From Flavobacteriales bacterium (GTDB taxonomy: Bacteria > Bacteroidota > Bacteroidia > Flavobacteriales_F > PHOS-HE28), in NCBI GenBank assembly GCA_016705955.1, contig JADJKO010000011.1, positions 96,325 to 160,324 of the forward strand: 64,000 nt of DNA, given 5' to 3'. The translations under genes were made by a program, and so were the position numbers. Positions 27,147-44,627 of the stretch are shown piece by piece (positions within the stretch are counted from its first letter, which is position 1; every line of letters begins with the position of its first letter). Under the pieces are notes generated by a model. It was not told the DNA's origin, ran no database searches, and saw only the letters and a program-made list of their open reading frames with translations.

Positions 27147-27677
27147 TCAGTTATTCGACTTCTGGTAGAATTGCCGCACCAACCGGGTCTCGCGGATCAG
27201 TTGCCGATAGCGGATCGGGTGGTCCGCTGCGGCCCGAAGGTATTCCCGCCCCTGCTTGCCGTAGAACTCCGGGTAGCGGACCTTGAAGATCAGCTCCGCT
27301 TCCTGTGCGCTTCCGGCGGTCTTCATGATCTCGGGTAATACGAAGTCCTTGGGCAGGTCCTCATGGAGCACACTGCGGATGTAGGCCTTGGTCGTGAGGA
27401 TGTCGGCGCCCTTCAAGCGCGCGATCAAGGCCCTGTCGGCATCCGAGAGTATCAGCGTATCGTATCCTGCACCAAGGGCGGAGTCCGGTACGTAGGGTGC
27501 GGGCCCGTAAATGATCTTCTTGATGTTGCGGCCGGTCGCACGGTCGTTCTGCGCTCCCCGGGTACTGTCGCGGATCGCGGTGGAGGAAGTTGTCGCTCCC
27601 GGTTCCGGGACGTTGTTGCAGGATGCCAGCAACCCGAGGGTCACTGTGAACAGGGTGGTGGATGCGAGCGTGTTCAT
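27147..27677 (-). CDS. Hypothetical lipoprotein
   Basis: A 176-aa protein with a lipoprotein signal peptide: MNTLASTTLFTVTLGLLASC, lipobox LASC with Cys20, then a polar Ser/Thr-rich linker (~21-50). The mature part is mostly helical and charged (LILSDADRALIARLKGADIL, EDLPKDFVLPEIMKTAGS, QLIRETRLVRQFYQKSNN). Lgt (1-349) and signal peptidase II would process it for membrane anchoring. No domain family is recognised. It stands alone between the 23932 gene's upstream region and a decayed T9SS tail, on the same strand as both, and I see no operon partner. Confidence 0.65.
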   Translation of the reverse strand: MNTLASTTLFTVTLGLLASCNNVPEPGATTSSTAIRDSTRGAQNDRATGRNIKKIIYGPAPYVPDSALGAGYDTLILSDADRALIARLKGADILTTKAYIRSVLHEDLPKDFVLPEIMKTAGSAQEAELIFKVRYPEFYGKQGREYLRAAADHPIRYRQLIRETRLVRQFYQKSNN

Positions 27678-27848
27678 CTGGTTTCAGTGCGGGGTCATGA
27701 TAGTCCGCCGATCACCGGTTCCGGGGACGAAACTATGGCCGTGGTCAGGGAACCGGGTTCAAGATATCATTCCGTGAACTTGTGATGCGCCGGAACAAAC
27801 CACCGCGCATCCAGGCTGCTGCGCGAGGCTACTTTTTAGAGGTCCTCC

Positions 27849-27983
27849 TTACTTCTGGATCACCAAGGGTTGGGTGTACGCGGCATCACCTGCCTTCCTT
27901 GTCGGGTCGGCTGCACTGATGTTCACCATGTACAAGCCGGTGGACGGTTCGGCGTAAAGTTCAAGCATGGTGTTGATGACGAC
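27849..27983 (-). pseudogene. Remnant of a T9SS type A sorting tail
   Basis: The residues VINTMLELYAEPSTGLYMVN and TQPLVIQK clearly match the C-terminal tail of the mosaic proteins nearby (FINTVLELNGELATGLYMVN, TERLVIQK), with a short extra insert DPTRKAG. Nothing upstream matches the rest of the sorting domain, nor is there a signal peptide, so this is a leftover 3' end of a lost gene copy. The surrounding frame to 28112 is open only by chance. Confidence 0.65.
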
Positions 27984-28077
27984 TTCCGAATAGGGGATCG
28001 CGGATAGCCCGACGATGCATGGCCCGGCAGAATGGATCATTCGCAACTTGGCGCCATCAGCATCCTCCATAAGAAGA

Positions 28078-28116
28078 AAGGGTGCGGATCCAGCACTGCG
28101 CTGTCCCCGCACCCTT
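28078..28116 (-). terminator. Hairpin terminator of the 28136-29935 gene
   Basis: A 10-bp stem AAGGGTGCGG / CCGCACCCTT with a loop that itself pairs (AGC ACTGC GCT), 20 bp past the minus-strand stop. Confidence 0.55.
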
Positions 28117-28135
28117 CCGGGTTCCGCGATCGACC

Positions 28136-29935
28136 CTACTTCACCACCCGCATCGTTGTGCGTGAGGTGCCGGAACTCAACCGCAACACATAGCTGCCCG
28201 GCGTGAGCTCGGCCGTGTGTACGGTGATCGTTTCAACCGCACTCTTCATCTCGTCGATGACGCGCTGGCCGGACAGGTTGAACAGTTCCACACGCAGTGG
28301 CCCTGCTTGTCCATTCGTGCGCACCATCAGATGATCGGTGAAGGGATCGGGGAACACCACGAAGGCATTGCCATTGGTCAGGTCGCTCGTACCCAGGATC
28401 GTGATGGCCGTGCAGTCGGAGGTCTGCGAGCAATCCCCACTGGTGATGATCACTGCGTAGTTGCCATTCTCGGTCGCTGTGAAACTCTGGCCATCGGCGC
28501 CGATGATCGGTTCGTAATTGTTGTTGCAATCCACCCACTGGTAGGTCAGGCCGGAAGCCGTTGCGGTCAGTGTCGCATCGATCTCGATCACGCTCAGGTC
28601 GATCACCACTTCCACCGGCTCTGCGAATACCGCGATGCCATCGCCGTTGTTGCAATCCACGGTCACGGTGCCGCTCACGGGTTCGTAGCAAGGCAGCGTG
28701 ATGCTGTAGCTGTACTCACCGAAAGGCACATCGGCGATCATGTCGCCACCGAAAGATCGCTGGTCACGATGGTCGTGTTGTAGGTCCCGGCATCCCATAG
28801 TTGCACCGTGGCGCCGGTGATGGCCAACGGCGAACCGACGAAGAAGAACACGCCGTTGGTGGTCGCTTCCACCGGCTCTGCGAATACCGCGATGCCGTCG
28901 CCGTTGTTGCAATCCACGGTCACGGTGCCGCTCACGGGTTCGTAGCAAGGCAGCGTGATGCTGTAGCTGTACTCACCGAAAGGTACATCGGCGATCATGT
29001 CGCCACCGAAAGGGATCGCTGGTCACGATGGTCGTGTTGTAGGTCCCGGCATCCCATAGTTGCACCGTGGCGCCGGTGATGGCCAACGGCGAACCGACGA
29101 AGAAGAACACGCCGTTGGTGGTCGCTTCCACCGGCTCTGCGAATACCGCGATGCCGTCTCCGTTGTTGCAATCCACGGTCACGGTGTCGCTCACGGGTTC
29201 GTAGCAAGGCAGCGTGATGCTGTAGCTGTACTCACCGAAAAACACATCGACGATCATGTCGCCACCGAAGGGATCGCTGGTCACGATGGTCGTGTTGTAG
29301 GTCCCGGCATCCCATAGTTGCACCGTGGCGCCGGTGATGGCCAACGGCGAACCGACGAAGAAGAACACGCCGTTGGTGGTCGCTTCCACCGGCTCTGCGA
29401 ATACCGCGATGCCGTCGCCGTTGTTGCAATCCACGGTCACGGTGCCGCTCACGGGTTCGTAGCAAGGCAGCGTGATGCTGTAGCTGTACTCACCGAAAGG
29501 CACATCGGCGATCATGTCGCCACCGAAAGGATCGCTGGTCACGATGGTCGTGTTGTAGGTCCCGGCATCCCATAGTTGCACCGTGGCGCCGGTGATGGCC
29601 AACGGCGAACCGACGAAGAAGAACACGCCGTTGGTGGTCGCCGGTTCTATCGAGATCGACACGATGGCATCCGCACCCGCGATGGTGACCGAGCCCGGAC
29701 CGGAATTGTAACAGGTGGCGGTGACGAAGTAGTCATAGGTACCGTCCGCAAGCCCCATGAACACGACCTGGCCGGCCGGGTCAGTGGAGAGGAAGTTGCC
29801 GCCCAATTCGACGGTCGCGTTCGGCACAGGTAGTCCGGTGCTGAGGTCAGTGACGTTGATGACGGCGTTGAATTGCGCGAACGCGCTCGTGGCCGCCAGC
29901 ACGACGAACGCAAATGTGATGTAGAGCTGTTTCAT
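28136..29935 (-). CDS. T9SS protein with four near-identical 86-aa repeats, compensated frameshift
   Basis: The ATG at 29935 opens MKQLYITFAFVVLAATSAFA; starts at 29941 and 29959 are also in frame. A carboxypeptidase-regulatory-like domain follows (VINVTDLSTGLPVPNATVEL), then four 86-residue repeats (TTNGVFFFVGSPLAITGATV .. LPCYEPVSGTVTVDCNNGDG), a YQWVDCNNNYEP Ig-like region and a C-terminal T9SS tail (VFPDPFTDHLMVRTNG). The frame breaks in repeat 3 and returns in repeat 4: the same A/G run reads AAAGG, AAGGG, AAAGGG and AAAG in repeats 1-4, i.e. +1 then -1, with a stop at 28973 between. The start lies 20 bp after the upstream delta-60 gene ends, so they are probably co-transcribed. Confidence 0.78.
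28609..29640 (-). repeat. Tandem array of four 258-bp coding repeats
   Basis: The landmark CTTCCACC ending each unit lies at 28609, 28866, 29125 and 29383, so the unit lengths are 257, 259 and 258 bp. Units are almost identical over their full length. The odd unit lengths mark the indels described for the host gene. Confidence 0.9.
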
Positions 29936-29955
29936 GGTCATGTGTATTGTTGGAT

Positions 29956-31545
29956 TCATTGAGCGATGATGATGGTCGAGGTACTTCGTGCGCCCGGTTG
30001 CCCGAACGCGAGTTGGTAGATCCCCGGCGCGACATCAGTGGGCAGTTGGATGGAAACACCCTGCGCGGTGCGTGCGAGTTGTTGGACAGAGTAGGAGTGT
30101 ATGCGCCGTCCATCCGCGGCGTACAACTCGATCCGCGCAATGGGCTGCAGGGCATTGTCGAGTTGTACCGTCACTGTTGATCCTGCCGATGCCGGATTGG
30201 GAAAGGTGTATGCTTGGTCCACGCTGCTCAGTTCGGCCACCGAGTTGGTGATGTCGTTCTGCAACCGTGCGATGAGGAAATTGTTCACGTTCACCGTAGT
30301 GCGTGCTTGGCCACCGACAAGGATCCGCCCATCCGCTTGCACCTCCATCGCATTGATCATGGCGTAGCGGTCGGGGATCACCGGTGCGGCGAGACCGTTG
30401 GTGCCGAAGCTGTTGTCCCGCGTTCCATCGGGGAGGTATTTCCACACAGCCATATCGAAGCCGTTCGGAGGTCCAACGCCGGAGGAACCGGCCATGATGA
30501 TCGTACCATCGGAGATCCATGATACGTTCGATGCGAGATCGAAATTGTTCAGGTCCTCTTCCACGGCCCCGTCTGTGCCGAACGAGATATCCACTGCACC
30601 ATCCGCCGTGAATTTCATCAGTAGCGCACTGTAGTTGTACGTCTGCGTCACCGTTACCCCGGCCACCAGAATGGATCCATCCGGGGCAAGAGCAAGATCA
30701 TATCCTTCGTCGTCCACATTGCCGTAGTTGTACTGTACCACACCCGCGTTCCCGAAACTCGCGTCGAGGCTGCCGTCCGCTTCGTAACGCACCAAGAGCA
30801 ATTCAAACCACTGCAGACCGGCACCGAAGAAGCCCGAAGCGAGGATCTTGCCATCGGCTTGCACCACGATCCCGCGGAAGCCACTGCTGCCCACGCCCGC
30901 CGGTATCGAGGCCACGCCGTTGGTGCCGAAGCCGGTGTCCAGTTGCCCATCAGGCGTGAAGCGCACCACGATCGGGCGGCGGATATAGTTCGCATCATAG
31001 GAGCTGCCGCAAACCAGGATGTTGCCATCCGCGTCCAGTGCAAGATCGTAGGCCATGTCCTCCGCGTTGTCCACCACCACGCTAACGCTTTGTGCGAGTA
31101 CTCCGGTCCCTGCGAAGGAATCATCGAGGGTGCCGTCGGCGTTGAGTTGGATCAGTAGCAACCGATAGGTCTGGTAGTCGGTGGTGCTTCCGGCAAGGAT
31201 GATCTTTCCATCCGCGGTCAACACGGCGGAATAGAGGTCGGCCTCGAAATCCAGTTCATACGTGAACACACCGTTGATGCCGAAGCCGGTGTCCCGCGAA
31301 CCATCGGGGTTGTAGCGGTAGACCTGCGCGCGCGCCACGTATTGTGCGTCGAAGCTCATGCCGATGAGCAGGATCTTCTGGTCGGGTTGCACCAGGATCT
31401 TTTGTCCCGCGTCGAGGTTATTCACCGGATCGATCACGTACCCTGTGCCATTGAAGGAGGGGTCCAGCGTTCCCGACTGGGCCTGTAGGAATGAAGTGGC
31501 CCCAAAGAGGAGGCATCCGATCAGAAAGGCGTAGCGTTTGGTCAT
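29956..31545 (-). CDS. Delta-60 repeat T9SS protein (short form)
   Basis: A 529-aa protein with signal peptide (MTKRYAFLIGCLLFGATSFL, cleavage near QAQSG). Residues ~25-430 hold about eight longer delta-60-like repeats (VQPDQKILLIGMSFDA, LTADGKIILAGSTTDYQ, QADGKILASGFFGAGL, QADGRILVGGQARTT), with linkers of the form PDGSRDTGFGINGVFTY. This suggests one propeller. The tail is a T9SS type A sorting domain (YTFPNPASAGSTVTV, IYQLAFGQPG). It lacks the ~430-residue shared module found in the longer delta-60 gene at 14915-18541. Its start overlaps the short gene upstream by 1 codon's worth of bases (stop TGA inside ATGA), and it precedes the 258-bp-repeat protein, forming a likely operon led by the TPR-LuxR regulator. 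Confidence 0.85.
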   Translation of the reverse strand: MTKRYAFLIGCLLFGATSFLQAQSGTLDPSFNGTGYVIDPVNNLDAGQKILVQPDQKILLIGMSFDAQYVARAQVYRYNPDGSRDTGFGINGVFTYELDFEADLYSAVLTADGKIILAGSTTDYQTYRLLLIQLNADGTLDDSFAGTGVLAQSVSVVVDNAEDMAYDLALDADGNILVCGSSYDANYIRRPIVVRFTPDGQLDTGFGTNGVASIPAGVGSSGFRGIVVQADGKILASGFFGAGLQWFELLLVRYEADGSLDASFGNAGVVQYNYGNVDDEGYDLALAPDGSILVAGVTVTQTYNYSALLMKFTADGAVDISFGTDGAVEEDLNNFDLASNVSWISDGTIIMAGSSGVGPPNGFDMAVWKYLPDGTRDNSFGTNGLAAPVIPDRYAMINAMEVQADGRILVGGQARTTVNVNNFLIARLQNDITNSVAELSSVDQAYTFPNPASAGSTVTVQLDNALQPIARIELYAADGRRIHSYSVQQLARTAQGVSIQLPTDVAPGIYQLAFGQPGARSTSTIIIAQ

Positions 31546-31826
31546 CAGGTGTTGGGTTTTTCGGTTTCAGGTTTGCCGGGTTCGTCGGTGGACAATTTGC
31601 CGAGGTTCGCCAGCAGGTTGCGCCATGCTTCGCGCATCGCATTGGCCTGCTTCTGCAGTTCTTCCAAACGATCGAACTCGTCCTGCGGAGCAGCGTCCTT
31701 TTCCGGGGTCGTCACGGCTTTTCGGGTTGATGCGGCGAAGGTGCGGGCGGAATTTCCGTTCCCTTCCGAAAGCACGGTTACATCATCGGTACAACCACCA
31801 AGAACCACCTTACATGGTCTGTACAA
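31545..31826 (-). CDS. Small acidic/coiled hypothetical protein
   Basis: A frame of up to 93 codons whose stop overlaps the ATG of the delta-60 gene (ATGA at 31542-31545), which argues for translation coupling. The convincing part is the C-terminal half, DEFDRLEELQKQANAMREAW then NLLANLGKL, a likely helix or coiled coil followed by a polar tail rich in Pro/Glu/Lys. A later GTG start (VTTPEKDAAPQDEF) would give a ~55-aa protein and fits codon character better than the full-length start. No homologue recognised. Confidence 0.45.
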   Translation of the reverse strand: MYRPCKVVLGGCTDDVTVLSEGNGNSARTFAASTRKAVTTPEKDAAPQDEFDRLEELQKQANAMREAWRNLLANLGKLSTDEPGKPETEKPNT

Positions 31827-31911
31827 GCATGCGCTTGGCCCTTACATCCACACTACAAGTAGCGCTTGGCGGTTGACCCTCAGCGCGTTGGAAGAAAGCC
31901 GCCCCAATGGG

Positions 31912-33651
31912 TCAGATCGACTGGAGCAGGTCGATCAGCTGCACATCCTCGCCCTCGATCCCCAACTTCTTGCGCAGCCTTGAGCGTGCCACCGTGATGC
32001 TGTTCACGGTCTGGTGCGTGATGGCGGAGATGTCCTTGGTGCTCATGTTGAGGCGCAGGAAGGCGCAGAGCTTGCGTTCGTTAGGAGTGAGCGCCGGGAA
32101 GCGCTCTTGCAGATCGTGGTAGAAGGTGGTATGCACCCGGGTGAAGTGCGTTTCGAACTCCTGCCAGTTGTGTTCGTCCTGGCTGGCCTGTAGGTCGCGC
32201 ACGATCTCCTGCACCACGCGCTGGTTCTCCTCCTTGAAGGCGGACTTCGCCTTGAGCAAACGCTCGGCGATGTGCGCGATCAGCTCGTTCTTGTTCAAGA
32301 GGAACAAGGCATTGGCGGTGAGTTCGCGGTCCTTGTATTCCAAGCTCTCTTTCAGCGTGCGCTGCTCCGCTTCCAGCTTCTCGCTTTCCAATCGCAACTT
32401 CTCCTGTTCCAACCGGCCGTTCCGCACCCGTGCGCGCATCACATTGAACAGGAGGAAGGCGGTGAGGAGCAGGAAGAACAGCGCGCCCGCGAGCGCGATG
32501 TTCCACACGCGCCGCTGCTCGTTCTCGGCGTCCTTGCGTTTGGCTTCGAGCTCGAAGACCTTCTTCTCCTTGTCGCGGCGGAAGGCATCCTCCAAGCGCG
32601 CGATGGTCATGCGGCTCTCCGTGCTGTACAGGCTATCGTTCAACGCCTTGAATTCGCGGTAGGTCTCCAGCGCGGACTTGTAGTTCCGCAGTGTATCGTA
32701 CAGGAGCGCGAGCGACTCCAAGGAAATGACCATCGATGCCGAGGACCCGATCTCCCGACCGAGCGCGAGGGCTTGCGCGAAATGGTCTCTTGCCGTGGAG
32801 AAGTGGCCGAAGTAGACCTGGTTCTTCCCAAGATTGTTGAGCACCTGTGCCTGACCGCGTATATCCCCGGTCTCCTTGCGCACCGCAAGTGCCTTCAGGA
32901 AATACTCGTTGGCCAGTTCGTACCGCCCCGTTTCCATGTAACAGATGCCGATGTTGTTGTTCAAGGAACTTTCGTTGCGCGGTCGGTTGAACGGCCGATC
33001 GAGTTCCACGGCTTGTTGGAAATAGGGAAGTGCGGTGGCGTAGTCCGATCGTTGGATGTACACGCCTGCGATGTTGTTGAACGCGCGCACTTTCCGGTCC
33101 GCCAATTCAGCGGTCGCGATATCCTTCGCTCCGTCCAGGATCCGCAAGGCATCGGTGTAGCACGCCATGCTCTTGTCGAAGTTGCGCAGGGTGAAGTGCA
33201 GCACACCGATCTTCAGTTGGATGTCCGCTTGCGCGAGGACCAATACATCTGAAGCACCTTCCTTTTCCGTGGCTTCATCCACCACCGTCTGCGCACGCTG
33301 AAAGGCCGCCAAGGCGGACGGCATTTCACCCGTTTCCATGTACGCGTCGCCCAGCAGCATCAGGGCTTGGGTCTTGCGCTCGGCCGAGGGAAGTTCATCC
33401 AATTGCTTCTCCACCTCCAGGGCAAGCACCAACGCGGAGTCCGGGTTCTGCCCGAGCAATTCCCTGGCGCGCACGAGCTGCGTTTCGACGGTGGATCCAG
33501 TGCGTTCCGATCGGGTGGATTGGGGTGCGGCAATGGCCGACGCTGCCGCGAGCAACGCGACCGTGAACATCGCCATGCACGAACGCGCTCTGCGCTTGGG
33601 GTTCGTTGCGGATCGGATGTGCATGCGCTTCGGCCTTACGATCTGGATCAT
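31912..33651 (-). CDS. TPR-containing membrane-bound LuxR-type regulator
   Basis: A 579-aa protein with an N-terminal hydrophobic signal (MFTVALLAAASAIAAPQS, ~27-45), several tetratricopeptide repeats (~60-350; e.g. ALPYFQQAVELDRPF, LANEYFLKALAVRKETGD), one transmembrane helix at ~385-405 (IALAGALFFLLLTAFLLF), a coiled-coil linker and a C-terminal LuxR-like HTH (LTPNERKLCAFLRLNMSTKD, then ITVARSRLRKKLGIEG). This layout, periplasmic TPRs with a cytoplasmic HTH, is common in Bacteroidota and is thought to couple envelope signals to transcription without a kinase. The exact start is uncertain; an in-frame ATG at residue 10 is also possible. It lies at the head of a run of genes for secreted proteins, its plausible targets. 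Confidence 0.8.
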   Translation of the reverse strand: MIQIVRPKRMHIRSATNPKRRARSCMAMFTVALLAAASAIAAPQSTRSERTGSTVETQLVRARELLGQNPDSALVLALEVEKQLDELPSAERKTQALMLLGDAYMETGEMPSALAAFQRAQTVVDEATEKEGASDVLVLAQADIQLKIGVLHFTLRNFDKSMACYTDALRILDGAKDIATAELADRKVRAFNNIAGVYIQRSDYATALPYFQQAVELDRPFNRPRNESSLNNNIGICYMETGRYELANEYFLKALAVRKETGDIRGQAQVLNNLGKNQVYFGHFSTARDHFAQALALGREIGSSASMVISLESLALLYDTLRNYKSALETYREFKALNDSLYSTESRMTIARLEDAFRRDKEKKVFELEAKRKDAENEQRRVWNIALAGALFFLLLTAFLLFNVMRARVRNGRLEQEKLRLESEKLEAEQRTLKESLEYKDRELTANALFLLNKNELIAHIAERLLKAKSAFKEENQRVVQEIVRDLQASQDEHNWQEFETHFTRVHTTFYHDLQERFPALTPNERKLCAFLRLNMSTKDISAITHQTVNSITVARSRLRKKLGIEGEDVQLIDLLQSI

Positions 33652-33717
33652 TCAAACCTAATGCATGGGCCGTGCGTGGATGATGTGGGTTGTTCGGGGT
33701 ATTGCCATTGAACGAGA

Positions 33718-33757
33718 AAGCCCCGCTCATTCGCCGTGCGGCGGACGAGCGGGGCTT
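33718..33757 (-). terminator. Hairpin terminator of the 33775-35661 gene
   Basis: AAGCCCCGCTC..TCGCCG pairs with CGGCGGACGAGCGGGGCTT across a short loop, with two mismatched positions. It lies 18 bp past the stop and resembles the hairpin at 59610-59651 after another gene of this family. Confidence 0.65.
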
Positions 33758-33774
33758 CACATATCGAGATCTCC

Positions 33775-35661
33775 TTACGGCTGGATCACCAGTCGCTCGG
33801 TGTACACCGCGTTCCCTGCCATGATGTTCACCATGTACAGTCCAGTGGCCAATTCACCATTCAGTTCCAGCACGGTGTTCACAAACCCATCGCTGACCGC
33901 GATCGTGCGTGCACTCACGCGCTTGCCGAAGGTGTCGAAAATGTCCACGCTCACCGTGTTCACACCCTCCGCGATCGCGTCGAGGCTCAAGAAGAGTTGG
34001 TCGCCATGGTTCGGGTTCGGGTAGATCTTCAGATCTTCTTTTTGCGCGGACGGATCGGCTCCGAGCAGATGCTGGTTGCCACCGTTCATGCAGACCTGGG
34101 TGTACACCGGGCAGATATCGCCCCAAGGGGTCAGGTCGGAGTAAGGGTCACCACCCACGCACCAGGTGGATCCGCCGTCGAAGCTGGCACGCACTTCCAC
34201 TTCGTAGGCCCTGCAAGCCTGGAACGTGCCACCCGGGTTGGGCAATGTGGTGGGGATGATGGCTGTGTTGTCCATGTAAGTGCTGTAGGTGTTGCTGTTG
34301 CGCACGAGCACCACGCCTTCGGCGGCGATCCGGAAACGGAACTGGTATTTGGTGGCACTCACGTTCACGCAGTTGTTGTTGTAGCGGGTCACCGGCCATG
34401 CCACCAACTTGTTGCCTTGGCCGTTGCCCTGGTTGCCCACAGGCAGCGTGATCTGCCTGCCGCAGGACCAGTTAGGGCTGCTCGTGTCGTCCACAAGCCC
34501 GGTCTGTTTGCACTGGCCTGCGGTGTTGTCGATCTTCATGCGGCAGACAGAGCCCCACGCCCGCCACTGCATGCCGATCCGGGTGCGCACCCGCACGTTG
34601 TACATCGTTCCTTCCACCAAGGAGGGCAGGTTGGCCATGCTCACCAGGTTGGAACCCGGACCATTGGCAGGGTAGGTGAAGCTCAGGCCGCCGTTGGGGT
34701 CGAAGAACCAGAACTGGTACACGTTGCCGCTGGTGCCGTTGGGGGTATTGTCGGCCGTGAGTTTGTCCGAGCAGCCGTTCACGTTCCGGCGCAGGTCGAG
34801 GCGGTCGCAGCTCTGGCTGATCAGGCGGTCGTTGCCCACCGGGACGTCCACGCCCGTGTTACCAGCGACCTGACTGGGGCAGCCATTGTTCATGTTGCTC
34901 CGGTCATCGATCACACGCACGCCGCCTACACGTACGATATAGCCCCCGTTCACGATGCCGTTGCAGCCTTGGTCCTCCACCACTAGGTAGAAGCTGCCAT
35001 TGGGGAGGCAGGTCGTTGCGGTGTGGTTCGGGGGGGGCGGGTTGAAGTAGAACGGGAAGCCGGGGGAGCTTTGCACCACCGCATTGTTGACCGAACTCCG
35101 CAGGCTCCAGCGCAGGCCGCCCCAATCGGTAACGAACTCGATGGTCACCGTCTCCGTGCAGGCCGTGCCAGCGCAACCGCATGTGGGGCTGGATCCGAAC
35201 ACGTCATTGACCGTATTGGGGTTCCCGTCGTTGCAGGCACCACCCGGCACGCCGTTGAAGATGTTCGGGCATACATCGCAGGCATCGCCAACACCATCGT
35301 TGTCCGAGTCCTGCTGGCCCGGGTTATAGGTCGTCGGGCAGTTGTCGAGCGCATCCTCGATCCCGTCGCCATCGCCGTCCGCGTCGGGTGGATCGCCCAA
35401 TTTCCGTGCGGCGGGATCGTGGCCCGTATCGTTGATGAAGGTGTGGCCTGCCCCGGTCGGGTGCTTCCCATCCGGCAGTAGAACGGAGGTACGAACCGTG
35501 TGGTCGGCCCCGATCCCCTGCCCGAGACCCGGGTCGGTGGTGTTGAAAGACGCAGCGCTCCCTCCGTGGTGTGCCCGAAGGTGCGTGCCGGAGAGCAGAA
35601 GAAGGAAGAGCAGGATGGAGGTGCCCAGATCGAAAATGCGGAAGGAATGTGCTTGTTTCAT
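33775..35661 (-). CDS. Mosaic T9SS protein with thrombospondin type 3-like repeats and the shared module
   Basis: The start ATG at 35661 is chosen over the frame's far end at 36027 because it opens a signal peptide (MKQAHSFRIFDLGTSILLFL then LLLSGTHLRA); length 628 aa. After a short unique region come calcium-binding TSP3-type repeats (DADGDGDGIEDALDNCP, DSDNDGVGDACDVCP), then the shared module: GGLRWSL / EDQGCNGIVNGGYIVRVGG, half-domain 1 (NVYQFWFFDPNGG, YNVRVRTRI) and half-domain 2 (KYQFRFRIAAEG, YEVEVRASFDGG, LTPWGDICPVYT). It ends in a T9SS type A domain (IYPNPNHGDQLFLS). Intact. A copy of the TGTGAAAAATACG motif lies about 100 bp upstream (35761-35778). Extracellular location is well supported; the ligand is unknown. 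Confidence 0.87.
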   Translation of the reverse strand: MKQAHSFRIFDLGTSILLFLLLLSGTHLRAHHGGSAASFNTTDPGLGQGIGADHTVRTSVLLPDGKHPTGAGHTFINDTGHDPAARKLGDPPDADGDGDGIEDALDNCPTTYNPGQQDSDNDGVGDACDVCPNIFNGVPGGACNDGNPNTVNDVFGSSPTCGCAGTACTETVTIEFVTDWGGLRWSLRSSVNNAVVQSSPGFPFYFNPPPPNHTATTCLPNGSFYLVVEDQGCNGIVNGGYIVRVGGVRVIDDRSNMNNGCPSQVAGNTGVDVPVGNDRLISQSCDRLDLRRNVNGCSDKLTADNTPNGTSGNVYQFWFFDPNGGLSFTYPANGPGSNLVSMANLPSLVEGTMYNVRVRTRIGMQWRAWGSVCRMKIDNTAGQCKQTGLVDDTSSPNWSCGRQITLPVGNQGNGQGNKLVAWPVTRYNNNCVNVSATKYQFRFRIAAEGVVLVRNSNTYSTYMDNTAIIPTTLPNPGGTFQACRAYEVEVRASFDGGSTWCVGGDPYSDLTPWGDICPVYTQVCMNGGNQHLLGADPSAQKEDLKIYPNPNHGDQLFLSLDAIAEGVNTVSVDIFDTFGKRVSARTIAVSDGFVNTVLELNGELATGLYMVNIMAGNAVYTERLVIQP

Positions 35662-35992
35662 GATCGAAGTTTTTGTTTGATAGGTGAATGGACCGTTTGT
35701 GATAGAACAAATCTGCGGGGTCATATCCTTGAGTACAAGGTGGTTTTTCCCGGAAGGGCACCACGTATTTTTCACAGGTAGGTATGGGGTTCGACGCGGA
35801 GACCCGCACCCCAATGAGGGGGGACTGTCGGTATGGATCGGAGGGAAGGCGGGCCCGTCGGTGCCTGTTGCCTGTCGAGAACTGAATGGCCTGGATCCGG
35901 GTATCGGCAACATGCACGTGTGCCACGAATGGATCTCGGTGCGGTCATGCGTCGGTATGCACGGGTTTGGGAGCAGGTGCCCCCGAAAAGCA
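35662..35992. other. Upstream region of the 33775-35661 gene
   Basis: About 330 bp without a convincing ORF. It holds the TGTGAAAAATACG motif described separately; the rest shows nothing I recognise. Confidence 0.4.
35761..35778 (-). promoter_or_regulatory. Single copy of the TGTGAAAAATACG motif
   Basis: Read on the minus strand, CCTGTGAAAAATACGTGG matches the first repeat upstream of both signalling cassettes (48264-48280 and 51833-51850) base for base over CCTGTGAAAAATACGTG at 51833 and nearly so at 48264. Orientation relative to its gene is opposite to that at the cassettes. A possible degenerate second copy (CGGGAAAAACC) follows about 25 bp on. Confidence 0.5.
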
Positions 35993-36024
35993 GAACGGCG
36001 CCCACCTTGCGGTGAGCGCCGTTC
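35993..36024 (-). terminator. Hairpin terminator of the 36043-40999 gene
   Basis: GAACGGCGCCCACC / GGTGAGCGCCGTTC stem with a TTGC loop and one mismatch. It is identical to the hairpin at 41215-41246 after the paralogous gene. Confidence 0.7.
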
Positions 36025-36042
36025 CATTCTTCGTGTGGTGCC

Positions 36043-40999
<4,957 letters not shown>

Positions 41000-41214
41000 G
41001 ATATAGGGGGTTTTGGTTCTGGGAACGAGGATCCAACAACCGGGGCAGGTGTGTTGGGGTCAGCAAATTAGATGGTATTCGGACAAATTCATAAGCAAGA
41101 CGTGGAACTATCCGTTTGTTGGCCTTCTGCCCGGGAAAAACTTCTCCACTATGTGACCTTCGGCTGCTGGCTAGGCCAGCTTGGGTCGGGCGGCGGCCGT
41201 GACCGGGAAAAGCA

Positions 41215-41246
41215 GAACGGCGCCCACCTTGCGGTGAGCGCCGTTC
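41215..41246 (-). terminator. Hairpin terminator of the 41265-44627 gene
   Basis: GAACGGCGCCCACC / GGTGAGCGCCGTTC stem, TTGC loop, one mismatch; same sequence and same distance to the stop as at 35993-36024. Confidence 0.7.
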
Positions 41247-41264
41247 CATTCTTCGTGTGGTGCC

Positions 41265-44627
<3,363 letters not shown>

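Noticed and set aside
33665..34024. Plus-strand ORFs across the hairpin at 33718-33757
   Set aside because: They are antisense to the T9SS tail and depend on reading through a terminator stem.
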